From NCBI GenBank assembly GCA_016185815.1, contig JACPMT010000058.1, forward strand, positions 1 to 19,201: a DNA stretch of 19,201 nucleotides, given 5' to 3'. Both the position numbers and the translations under genes were made by a program. The notes under the pieces were generated by a model that saw only the letters and a program-made list of their open reading frames with translations, was not told the DNA's origin and made no database searches. Shown one piece after another: positions 1 through 6,549 of the stretch (position 1 is the stretch's first letter; each line of letters starts with the position of its first letter). This DNA comes from Candidatus Woesearchaeota archaeon (lineage in GTDB: Archaea > Nanobdellota > Nanobdellia > Woesearchaeales > GW2011-AR4).

Positions 1-291
1 AAAAGTCATGTAACATGTGATGCGTTGATTTTGGACGAAAAATCAGCCAGCGATACAGTGCCTTACATGGAAGTCAATGAAAAAGATGTCAATATAGAGC
101 ACGAGGCAACTGTCGGCAAAATAGGCGAAGAGCAGCTGTTTTACCTTATGAGCAGGGGCTTGAGCCAAGATCAGGCAATGACAATGATTGTCTCTGGATT
201 TATGGAGCCGGTCACAAAAGAGCTTCCTCTTGAGTATGCTATCGAATTGAACAGATTGATAGCGATGAACATGGAAGGTTCTGTAGGGTGA
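1..291 (+). CDS. sufB: SufB, Fe-S cluster scaffold subunit (C-terminal fragment)
   Basis: This is the last 96 codons of SufB; the frame is open to the left edge, so the gene begins outside the window. SufB is the scaffold subunit of the SufBCD complex, where Fe-S clusters are built. The fragment contains CDALI, then SASDTVPY and the EHEATVGKIGEE block. Cys6 and Glu35 of the fragment are 29 residues apart, the spacing I recall between Cys405 and Glu434 of E. coli SufB, both implicated in cluster assembly. The end resembles that of the next gene, sufD, as expected for these paralogous subunits. The TTG at 25 is internal and should not be taken as a start. The 64-nt gap to sufD contains a weak TATA-like AT stretch near 311-320. 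Confidence 0.93.
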   Translation, partial: KSHVTCDALILDEKSASDTVPYMEVNEKDVNIEHEATVGKIGEEQLFYLMSRGLSQDQAMTMIVSGFMEPVTKELPLEYAIELNRLIAMNMEGSVG

Positions 292-355
292 GGTTTTTAC
301 GCTTGTATTTTCAAATAAAAAACGGTGAGGGGCACCCATATAACTTCATGTAAAA

Positions 356-1561
356 ATGGCAGCACAAAATCAAAAAATAATCACAAAAAATACCATGCAG
401 GAATTAAGCAAAGTTCAAAGCAGTTTTGCGGATGAAACGAAAAAAGAAGCTTTGGAGATTTTCAAGGCTATGCCTATACCAAAAGAAAGGGAAGAAGACT
501 GGCGCTATACAGAGATTGAAAAGCTGAAGCTTGAAAGTTTCGAGCCGTTTGAATCAAAAACAGGAATAATAGCGACAAAATTAAGTGACGATTTAATTGA
601 AAAGGGGATTATTTTGACTGATATAAACAAGGCATTTGAAAAATATCCTGAAATCGCGCAAAAATATTTTTTTAAGAATGTAAAAACTGATAAGGACAAA
701 TTTGTTGCTTTGAATGCTGCCCACTTCAGCAATGGTGTTTTTTTATATGTTCCGAAAAATATTGAACTTGATGAGCCAATAAGGGTTAATTTTCATTTTG
801 GTGAAAAAAACAGCATAGTTCATAATATAATAATAGTTGAATCAAACTCAAAAATTGATTTTATTGAAGAGTACTCAAATAATGAAATAAGCCATGAACA
901 ATTAAACTGCTGTGTTACAGAAGTGTATGCTAACCAAAATTCCAAACTAAATTTTTACCATATCAATAACTGGACAAAAAATGTTTACAATTTTACAAAC
1001 ATTGTTGGGGCAATAGAAAGGGATGCGGCAATAAACTGGGTTTCCGGATGCTTTGGAGGGAAATTAAACAGGATAAAAATTGATACATTATTTAACGGAC
1101 AAGGCTCACAGGCAAATAACCTTGGAATTTTCTTGGGCAGGGGAAAAGAGCATATTGATTTCACGACAAACATGCACCACAACACACCAAACACAACAAA
1201 TGAGGTTTTGGTTGACGGGATTTTGAAGGATGAGTCATCATCTGTTTACAGGGGGCTGATAAGAATTCCAAAAGAAGGCCAGAAAACATATTCCTACCTT
1301 GAAAACCATATTTTAAAGCTCGGGGACAAGACATTGGCAAACAGCATTCCGAGCCTGAAAATTGATGCCAATGATGTGAAAGCATCCCATGGCGCAACTG
1401 TCGGGCAGATTGATGAAGAGCATTTGTTTTACCTGATGTCGCGAGGTCTTTCAAGAGAAGAAGCAGAGAGATTGATTGTAGAGGGATTTTTTGAGCCGAT
1501 AATACAGAAGATTCCAATGGAAGAATTAAGGGAGAAGATAAGAGAGATGGTAAGGGGGTAA
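356..1561 (+). CDS. sufD: SufD, Fe-S cluster assembly scaffold subunit
   Basis: A complete SufD of 401 residues that would pair with SufB and SufC in cytosolic Fe-S cluster assembly. The N-terminal region carries the family motif P-I-P-K-x-R-E-E-D-W-R-Y-T (about residues 41-54). The middle is the beta-helix region expected of the SufB/SufD fold. The C-terminus has SHGATVGQIDEEHLFYLMSRG, whose His matches the conserved SufD histidine (His360 in E. coli, from memory). The ATG at 356 is the first usable start after the out-of-frame ATG-TAA at 348. There is no strong ribosome binding site close to it; the nearest purine-rich stretch is GGTGAGGGG at 324-332. The gene is followed after 1 nt by sufS, so the two are co-transcribed and probably translationally coupled. 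Confidence 0.93.
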   Translation: MAAQNQKIITKNTMQELSKVQSSFADETKKEALEIFKAMPIPKEREEDWRYTEIEKLKLESFEPFESKTGIIATKLSDDLIEKGIILTDINKAFEKYPEIAQKYFFKNVKTDKDKFVALNAAHFSNGVFLYVPKNIELDEPIRVNFHFGEKNSIVHNIIIVESNSKIDFIEEYSNNEISHEQLNCCVTEVYANQNSKLNFYHINNWTKNVYNFTNIVGAIERDAAINWVSGCFGGKLNRIKIDTLFNGQGSQANNLGIFLGRGKEHIDFTTNMHHNTPNTTNEVLVDGILKDESSSVYRGLIRIPKEGQKTYSYLENHILKLGDKTLANSIPSLKIDANDVKASHGATVGQIDEEHLFYLMSRGLSREEAERLIVEGFFEPIIQKIPMEELREKIREMVRG

Positions 1562-1562
1562 A

Positions 1563-2795
1563 ATGCTCTCAACACAAACAAAATCACTGGACGTAGAACA
1601 AATCAGAAAAGATTTTCCTATTTTGCAGAGGAAGGTACACAACAAGCCGTTGGTTTACTTTGACAACGCTGCAACATCCCAAAAGCCAAAGCAGGTGATT
1701 GACGCCTTGAATTTCTATTACAACAATTACAATGCAAATGTCCACAGGAGCATTCATCAATTGGGGGAGGAAGCGACTGCAGCGTATGAAAAGGCAAGAG
1801 AGAAGATTGCAGAATTCATCAATGCTCAATACCAAGAGATAATTTTTACTAAAAACTCGACAGAGGGATTGAATTTGATTGCATACTCATTGACTTCAAG
1901 CCTGAAGCCAGGCGACGAAATAGTAATATCGCAGCTTGAGCATCACAGCAACTTTGTGCCATGGCAGCAGATGGCAAAGCATTTAGGGTTAAAGCTAAAG
2001 TTCATAAAAATTAATGAAGAAGCAGAGCTTGATGAAAACAGCATCAGGGAAACTATCACCAAAAATACCAAAATTGTGTCTGTAAATCACATTTCAAACG
2101 CAATAGGAACAATAAATCCTGTTGAGGAAATAACAAAAATAGCGCATGAAAATGGCGCTTTGATGGTTGTTGACGGCTCTCAATCCGCTCCGCACATGCC
2201 ATTGGACATGAAAAAGATCAACAGCGATTTTTATGTTTTCACAGGGCATAAAATGCTTGGCCCTACTGGAGTTGGAGTTGTGTACGGCAAGAAAGAGCTG
2301 CTTGAAAATATGCGCCCATTTTTGTATGGCGGAGAGATGATTAATGAAGTGAAGTTTGAAGACACCACATTCAACCAATTGCCGTGGAAATTTGAGGCTG
2401 GAACTCCAAATATTGCTGAAGGCATTGGATTGGGAGTTGCTGTTGACTATCTGAAAAAAGTTGGAATGAAGCAGATTTTTGAAAGGGACAGGGAGATTGT
2501 TGACTATGCAATGGAAAGAATGAAAAACATTGATGGCATTACAATTTATGGCCCTAAAGAAAGAGGCTCTATTATTTCTTTTAATGTCCATGGCGTGCAT
2601 GCCCACGATGTTTCGCAAATACTGGACAGCGAGGGAGTTGCAATCCGGGCAGGCCACCACTGCTGCATGCCTTTGATGAGCGTGCTTGGAGTGACTGCAA
2701 CAGCAAGGGCAAGCTTTTACTTGTACAACACAGAGCAGGAAATTGACACTTTCATCAATGCAATCCACAAAGTGAAAAAGGTTTTCGGGGTTTGA
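1563..2795 (+). CDS. sufS: SufS, group II cysteine desulfurase
   Basis: A PLP-dependent cysteine desulfurase of 410 residues that converts cysteine to alanine and holds the released sulfur as a persulfide. Visible features are YFDNAATSQKP near residue 33, QLEHHSNFVPWQ, the PLP-binding lysine Lys230 in FTGHKMLGPTGVG, and the catalytic loop RAGHHCCMPLM. Cys367 aligns with the catalytic Cys364 of E. coli SufS; the adjacent Cys368 is usually Ala there. The RAGHHC motif and the overall length mark the SufS type rather than IscS. The ribosome binding site is the TAAGGGGG run in the last codons of sufD, and the ATG lies 1 nt after the sufD stop. It probably supplies sulfur to the SufU-like protein encoded next and perhaps also to the tRNA thiolation genes downstream. 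Confidence 0.95.
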   Translation: MLSTQTKSLDVEQIRKDFPILQRKVHNKPLVYFDNAATSQKPKQVIDALNFYYNNYNANVHRSIHQLGEEATAAYEKAREKIAEFINAQYQEIIFTKNSTEGLNLIAYSLTSSLKPGDEIVISQLEHHSNFVPWQQMAKHLGLKLKFIKINEEAELDENSIRETITKNTKIVSVNHISNAIGTINPVEEITKIAHENGALMVVDGSQSAPHMPLDMKKINSDFYVFTGHKMLGPTGVGVVYGKKELLENMRPFLYGGEMINEVKFEDTTFNQLPWKFEAGTPNIAEGIGLGVAVDYLKKVGMKQIFERDREIVDYAMERMKNIDGITIYGPKERGSIISFNVHGVHAHDVSQILDSEGVAIRAGHHCCMPLMSVLGVTATARASFYLYNTEQEIDTFINAIHKVKKVFGV

Positions 2796-2796
2796 G

Positions 2797-3198
2797 ATGG
2801 ACACAATCGAATTGATGTATCAAGAGAACATCTTGGACCACTACAAAAGCCCCAGAAATTTCGGCAGGATGGAAAATGCAAGCGTTCACCACCATGAATA
2901 CAATCCTCTTTGCGGAGATGAACTTGATATGTTTTTGGTCATAGACAAACACAAGAAAATTGCTGATATTAAAGTTAATCCCCATGGATGCGCTATTTCA
3001 GTGGCAAGCGCCTCAATGCTGAGCGAAGAGATAAAAGGCAAATCAATTGGGGAAATTGAAAAATTAAAGAAAGAAGACATTCTGGAAATGCTCGGCATTC
3101 CAATAAGCCCGGTAAGGCTGAAGTGCGCATTGCTTTCATTGGATACATTAAAAAACAGCATTTTGATATTTGAGAAATACGTCAATAAGCAGGTGTGA
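2797..3198 (+). CDS. sufU: SufU/IscU-type scaffold or sulfur-relay protein
   Basis: A 133-residue member of the IscU/NifU N-terminal family. The conserved ligands are all present: Cys39 and Asp41 in NPLCGDE, Cys65 in HGCAISVASASML, and Cys110 in RLKCALLSL. Bacterial SufU binds zinc through these residues and takes sulfur from SufS, whereas IscU uses them to assemble clusters. The protein is intermediate between the two. The IscU His just before the last Cys is replaced by Lys109, as in SufU, yet the roughly 20-residue insertion typical of SufU before the last Cys is missing (Cys65 to Cys110 is 45 residues, close to IscU). The IscU LPPVK chaperone-binding motif is degenerate here (ISPVR). The gene starts 1 nt after sufS, which favours a SufS-partner role. 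Confidence 0.85.
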   Translation: MDTIELMYQENILDHYKSPRNFGRMENASVHHHEYNPLCGDELDMFLVIDKHKKIADIKVNPHGCAISVASASMLSEEIKGKSIGEIEKLKKEDILEMLGIPISPVRLKCALLSLDTLKNSILIFEKYVNKQV

Positions 3199-3200
3199 AA

Positions 3201-3956
3201 ATGACAGACTCGCTAATAATAAAGGACTTGCATGTGAGCGTTGAAGGGCAAAAAATACTGAATGGCGTAGATTTAGTTGTAAGAAAAGGAGAGATATGCG
3301 CATTAATGGGCCCGAATGGCTCTGGAAAATCAACTCTCGCATATACTTTGATGGGGCATCCAAAATACACTGTTGACAAGGGAGAAGCATGGTACAAAGA
3401 GCAGAACATTCTGGATTTAAAGCCTGACGAAAGGGCAAAGCTCGGATTGTTCTTGTCATTCCAGTACCCGCAGGAAATCCCAGGAGTTTCTGTCTCGAAC
3501 TTCTTGAGGACTGCCTACAATTCAGTAAAGCCAAATCAAGTCAGCGTGCCTGATTTTGTCAGATTGCTAAAAGAAAAAATGAAACTGCTGAAAATAGATG
3601 ACTCATTCAGCAGAAGGTACCTAAACGAAGGTTTTTCCGGGGGAGAGAAAAAGAGGGCTGAAATACTGCAGCTTGCAGTCTTGCAGCCGGAGATGGCTAT
3701 ACTTGATGAAACAGATTCTGGCTTGGATATTGACTCGCTAAAGACAGTTGCCCATGGGGTTAACACCCTCTTAAATCCCAATTTTGGCGCTCTCATCATA
3801 ACACATTACCAAAGGATTTTAAATTACATAACTCCCGATTCAGTGCATGTGATGGTTAAAGGCAGGGTAGTGAAGAGCGGAGGAAAAGAGCTTGCCCACC
3901 AACTTGAAGCAAAAGGGTATGACGAGATAATAAAGGAAGCTGAAATATCCATTTAA
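3201..3956 (+). CDS. sufC: SufC, ABC-type ATPase of the SufBCD complex
   Basis: An ABC ATPase of 251 residues that powers SufBCD. It has Walker A GPNGSGKST (residues 37-45), a Q-loop in SFQYPQEIPGVS, the signature SGGEKKR (146-152), Walker B with Asp169 and Glu170 in AILDETDSGLD, and the H-loop His202. These positions nearly match E. coli SufC. The phrases LGLFLSFQYPQEIPGV and DETDSGLDID separate SufC from transporter ATPases. I chose ATG 3201, 2 nt after the sufU stop, over an in-frame GTG at 3195 inside that gene. Having sufC after B, D, S and U is unusual: in most operons I know it precedes sufB. A new promoter begins right after this gene. Confidence 0.95.
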   Translation: MTDSLIIKDLHVSVEGQKILNGVDLVVRKGEICALMGPNGSGKSTLAYTLMGHPKYTVDKGEAWYKEQNILDLKPDERAKLGLFLSFQYPQEIPGVSVSNFLRTAYNSVKPNQVSVPDFVRLLKEKMKLLKIDDSFSRRYLNEGFSGGEKKRAEILQLAVLQPEMAILDETDSGLDIDSLKTVAHGVNTLLNPNFGALIITHYQRILNYITPDSVHVMVKGRVVKSGGKELAHQLEAKGYDEIIKEAEISI

Positions 3957-3962
3957 AACAAA

Positions 3963-3974
3963 AAATATTTAAAC
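3963..3974 (+). promoter_or_regulatory. TATA-like box of the gene at 3994
   Basis: The sequence AAATATTTAAAC is centred 26 bp upstream of the ATG at 3994. Archaeal transcription starts about 25 bp after the TATA box, so the transcript would begin at or next to the start codon and be leaderless. It lies directly after the sufC stop, so the downstream pair can be made independently of the suf operon. Confidence 0.55.
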
Positions 3975-3993
3975 TAAACGGAGTAAAACTAAA

Positions 3994-4389
3994 ATGGATG
4001 GATTACAAAGACTTCAATTTGCTCAAGGTATAATAAAAAAAATTATCATTTTTATATCACAAATAAGTAGTTACCGAAAGGAAAAAGAAGAATTGCTTCG
4101 TAAGCTAATGAGCGAAGAAAATACAATTGAGAAGGAAAAAATATCTGAAGTGATAACAGAAGTGGCTACACTGATAACGAGAAGGGAAAGTCAACAAACT
4201 GCTTTAGAAAGAGATTTAGCCGCACAACTAGAAAGGTTCAATGAATGGGCTGATGAGGTTGGTTTAAGAATAAAGCGTTTTAATATTACCAGAATCAAAC
4301 ATAGAGAATACATCTTAGGAGAACTTTCAGCTGATTTGGACATTGCGGTATTAGAAACTACTAGATTCATGGAAGAAAGAGGAGGTTAA
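3994..4389 (+). CDS. Unknown coiled-coil protein inside the suf cluster
   Basis: I do not recognise this 131-residue protein. It is almost entirely helical and charged. A short hydrophobic stretch lies near residues 15-24 (IIKKIIIFIS), followed by a long predicted coiled coil with many Glu, Lys and Arg from about 27 to 105. There is no signal peptide, Cys motif or metal site. It stands between sufC and the A-type carrier gene, and its last codons contain the GGAGGT ribosome binding site of that gene, so translation of the two is probably linked. Codon use looks different from the suf genes, with more CGN arginine codons (CGT, CGA), which may mean a separate origin. A scaffold or regulator of Fe-S assembly is one possibility, but only position supports it. 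Confidence 0.7.
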   Translation: MDGLQRLQFAQGIIKKIIIFISQISSYRKEKEELLRKLMSEENTIEKEKISEVITEVATLITRRESQQTALERDLAAQLERFNEWADEVGLRIKRFNITRIKHREYILGELSADLDIAVLETTRFMEERGG

Positions 4390-4395
4390 TTTAAA

Positions 4396-4740
4396 ATGGA
4401 GCAGGAAACAAAAGAAATGATTGTAAATTTAACAGACAAAGCAGCCAGCAAAGTAAAGGTATTGCTTGAAAAGGAAAACAAGCCGGATTACGGGCTAAGA
4501 GTTGGTGTGGTACCGGGAGGCTGCTCAAGCTACATGTACGAAATAAACCTTGAAAAAGAGCCGAAGCAAGAAGATTTGGTTATTGAAGACAAAGGAGTCA
4601 AAATATTCATAAATCCAGAGAGCATTGCATTCATGAAAGGCTCGACAGTTGACTATCTGGATGCGCTGACAAATGCGGGCTTCAAGATAAACAATCCAAA
4701 CGTTAAAACGAGCTGCGGCTGCGGGCATAGCGTTGGGTAA
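4396..4740 (+). CDS. A-type Fe-S carrier (IscA/SufA/ErpA family)
   Basis: A 114-residue HesB/IscA-family protein that would receive Fe-S clusters from the SufBCD scaffold and deliver them to target proteins. The three cluster-binding cysteines are present: Cys43 in PGGCSSYMY, and Cys107 and Cys109 in SCGCG. The spacing of 64 and 2 residues matches E. coli IscA (Cys35, 99, 101). The DYLDALTNAGFKINNPN stretch is typical of the family. The ribosome binding site GGAGGT at 4381-4386 lies within the end of the preceding gene. Sequence alone cannot tell SufA, IscA and ErpA apart; the suf context favours a SufA-like role. Confidence 0.92.
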   Translation: MEQETKEMIVNLTDKAASKVKVLLEKENKPDYGLRVGVVPGGCSSYMYEINLEKEPKQEDLVIEDKGVKIFINPESIAFMKGSTVDYLDALTNAGFKINNPNVKTSCGCGHSVG

Positions 4741-4753
4741 GATTTATTTTGAT

Positions 4754-4763
4754 AATATTTATT
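4754..4763 (+). promoter_or_regulatory. TATA-like box of the sulfur carrier-tRNA thiolase operon
   Basis: AATATTTATT lies about 30 bp before the ATG at 4789 in an A+T-only stretch after the A-type carrier stop. It suggests that the next three genes have their own promoter with a very short leader. The surroundings are so A+T-rich that the exact box is uncertain. Confidence 0.4.
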
Positions 4764-4788
4764 AATTGATTATTATTTCTTAATTAAA

Positions 4789-4992
4789 ATGATGAATGTT
4801 AGTGTATTTATTGATAGAGAAAATAAAACAATACAATTAAACAACATTTCAATAGTCTCAGACTTGTTAAAAAAACTAAACATAAACCCTGTAACTGTTA
4901 TTGTGTCAAGAAACAATGAGCTTATTTTGGAAGATGAAAAACTAAAAGATAATGATGAAGTAAAAATTTTATCTGTTATAAGCGGGGGTTAA
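4789..4992 (+). CDS. Ubiquitin-like sulfur carrier (ThiS/MoaD/TtuB-like)
   Basis: A 67-residue beta-grasp protein ending in ISGG. The C-terminal Gly-Gly is the hallmark of ThiS, MoaD, TtuB, Urm1 and archaeal SAMPs, which are adenylated by an E1-like enzyme and converted to a thiocarboxylate that donates sulfur. The pattern fits the family: a short first strand (NVSVFID), a helix at SDLLKKLNI, then VIVSRNNEL and DEVKILSVISGG. The next gene is a TtuA-type tRNA thiolase starting immediately after the TAA, so the likely role is TtuB-like sulfur donation for tRNA 2-thiouridine. No E1 gene (MoeB/UbaA/TtuC type) lies in the window. A second Met codon follows directly at 4792. Confidence 0.85.
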   Translation: MMNVSVFIDRENKTIQLNNISIVSDLLKKLNINPVTVIVSRNNELILEDEKLKDNDEVKILSVISGG

Positions 4993-5913
4993 ATGAACTG
5001 CTGCAATGAAAAACCTGTTATTGCATTATATTCCGGAGAAAAATTATGCAAAAGCCATTTTACAGAGTACTTTGAAAACAAGGTATTCAAAACCATAAGG
5101 CAGTTTGAACTGCTTGACAAGGAAGAAAATCTTGGAGTTGCTTTATCTGGAGGAAAAGATTCATTAACAGTTTTACATATTTTAAACAGATTATCACAGC
5201 AAAATCCGAAAATAAAGACAAATGCGATTGCAATTGATGAAGGAATTCAAAATTATAGGGATAAAACACTTGAAAAAGCCAAAGAATTTTGCAATAAAAA
5301 TAATATAAAATTGGATATTTTCTCCTACAAGGAAGAATTTGGGTTGACTCTTGATGAAATGCTCAAAATTCTTGACGTTAAGCCGTGCAACATATGCGGC
5401 ATTTTCAGGAGATATTTGTTGAATAAAAAGTCAAAGGAATTAAAATTGACAAAATTAGCTACAGGCCACAATCTTGACGATGAATGCCAGTCAATCTTGA
5501 TGAATCAAATAAAAAACAGCATTGAGGCGAGTGCAAGGCTGGGGCCGAAAGTGGGCATTGCCCAAGACGATAAATTTGTGCAGAGGATCAAGCCGTTATA
5601 TTTATGCACAGAGAAAGAAGTTACAACCTACGCTTTTATTAGCGGATTGTTGGATGAATTCAATGAATGCCCGAATGTTTCGCAATCTTTTAGAGCCAAA
5701 GTAAGAGATATGCTGAATGAGCTGGAAAACAAATTTCCCGGAACTAAATATTCAATAGTAAACTCATTTTTGCAGACATTGCCGTTGCTAAAACAAAAAT
5801 TCAAAGATGGCGCAATAAAAGTCTGTATAAAATGCAATGAGCCAAGCGCGAATGATGTCTGCAATGCCTGTGTTTATCTGGAGAAGTTGAGGAAAAGGGT
5901 TGTGGTGAATTAA
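4993..5913 (+). CDS. ttuA: tRNA 2-thiolation enzyme (TtuA/Ncs6/CTU1 family)
   Basis: A 306-residue PP-loop ATPase that would adenylate a tRNA uridine and replace its oxygen with sulfur. The P-loop-like motif is LSGGKDS (residues 51-57), with ATGHNLDDE at 156-164. The three cysteines that hold the catalytic 4Fe-4S cluster in characterised TtuA are conserved: Cys132 and Cys135 in PCNICG, and Cys226 in FNECP. The C-terminal zinc site is CIKC/CNAC at 288-303. The N-terminal zinc finger is altered: family members usually begin CxxC, but here the cysteines are adjacent (Cys3, Cys4), followed by Cys19 and His22. The gene follows the ubiquitin-like carrier with no gap, and GGGGGT just upstream acts as the ribosome binding site. 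TtuA is the best name; TtcA-type activity is less likely because a dedicated carrier is linked. Confidence 0.9.
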   Translation: MNCCNEKPVIALYSGEKLCKSHFTEYFENKVFKTIRQFELLDKEENLGVALSGGKDSLTVLHILNRLSQQNPKIKTNAIAIDEGIQNYRDKTLEKAKEFCNKNNIKLDIFSYKEEFGLTLDEMLKILDVKPCNICGIFRRYLLNKKSKELKLTKLATGHNLDDECQSILMNQIKNSIEASARLGPKVGIAQDDKFVQRIKPLYLCTEKEVTTYAFISGLLDEFNECPNVSQSFRAKVRDMLNELENKFPGTKYSIVNSFLQTLPLLKQKFKDGAIKVCIKCNEPSANDVCNACVYLEKLRKRVVVN

Positions 5914-6468
5914 ATGGATTTGTCAAACACTTACATTCATCAGATAACAGCACAACTAAAATTACCAGCCATAGTCCAAGTGGTTAAGGCTGTTCCTGAA
6001 GATTGCACTTTTCTGCGCGCAGCAAAATTGGGAGAAACCCAATACATTTTTCCACTCCCTGTAGGCAGGGCTAAAGAATTTTTTCCATTGATTGGGGGGC
6101 TGGAAAAAATGTTTGATATTCCTGATGCAAAAGAGAAAGATTTGCTTGCACACCTTTTTTTTAAATATCCTGGCTCCACGAAATACTTTGATGTGGCTGT
6201 TACATACAGAAAATCTGATGGGCAGCCGTCAATGGTCTACCATGCCAGGGGAAACATAAGGTACGACGAAAAGAGGGAGGTGCATATTCCCGAACCAGTT
6301 GATTTGATTTTTTATTTGAAGAAGAACGGGATTGATGTAAGAAAAAACCTTGGCCTTGATGAATTAAAAAATGCTGTTATCAAAGGGATATTTACGTGCA
6401 ATGCAGGAGAAAGAAGCATTTGGGAAGAGCAAATAAAAAAGAACTTGAAAGGGCAGAAAACAAAATAA
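5914..6468 (+). CDS. Unknown protein coupled to the tRNA thiolase gene
   Basis: I do not recognise this 184-residue protein. Its ATG directly follows the ttuA stop, with GGTGA at 5904-5908 as a ribosome binding site, so it is the third gene of the sulfur carrier-thiolase operon. It looks soluble: no signal peptide or membrane helix, two isolated cysteines (31 and 162), a mixed alpha/beta pattern and a lysine-rich end. Notable stretches are IFPLPVGRAKEFFPLI (about 45-60) and the beta-rich YFDVAVTYRK to MVYHARGNIRYDEKREV (91-123). A part in tRNA thiolation or sulfur handling is suggested only by the operon position. Confidence 0.75.
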   Translation: MDLSNTYIHQITAQLKLPAIVQVVKAVPEDCTFLRAAKLGETQYIFPLPVGRAKEFFPLIGGLEKMFDIPDAKEKDLLAHLFFKYPGSTKYFDVAVTYRKSDGQPSMVYHARGNIRYDEKREVHIPEPVDLIFYLKKNGIDVRKNLGLDELKNAVIKGIFTCNAGERSIWEEQIKKNLKGQKTK

Positions 6469-6484
6469 AGAACCAAATCAAAAA

Positions 6485-6495
6485 CTATTTAAATC
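6485..6495 (+). promoter_or_regulatory. TATA box of the superoxide dismutase gene
   Basis: CTATTTAAATC is a good archaeal TATA-like element, 65 bp upstream of the ATG at 6550. It predicts transcription from about 6512-6518, giving a leader of about 35 nt that includes the ribosome binding site. Confidence 0.6.
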
Positions 6496-6510
6496 AATTG
6501 AATATTCTTC

Positions 6511-6524
6511 TTAACAATTGTTAA
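6511..6524. promoter_or_regulatory. Perfect 14-bp palindrome at the sod transcription start
   Basis: TTAACAATTGTTAA reads the same on both strands. It covers the transcription start predicted from the TATA box at 6485-6495, a place where a bound dimeric repressor would block initiation. It could be the operator of a stress-responsive regulator; that function is inferred. Confidence 0.45.
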
Positions 6525-6536
6525 TTAATAAATTAT

Positions 6537-6543
6537 GGAGGTG
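6537..6543 (+). promoter_or_regulatory. Strong Shine-Dalgarno site of sod
   Basis: GGAGGTG lies 6 nt before the ATG at 6550 and is the best ribosome binding site in the window. It fixes the start codon of the dismutase and shows that this gene is translated from a leadered mRNA. Confidence 0.8.
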
Positions 6544-6549
6544 GTTTAA

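Noticed and set aside
324..336. Possible hairpin GGTG-loop-CACC between sufB and sufD
   Set aside because: The stem is only 4 bp with no T tract, too weak to call a terminator or riboswitch.
2094..2804. 236-codon open frame opposite sufS
   Set aside because: It lies wholly antisense to a highly conserved enzyme and its translation is Cys/His/Asn-rich without domains, so it is a shadow of codon bias.
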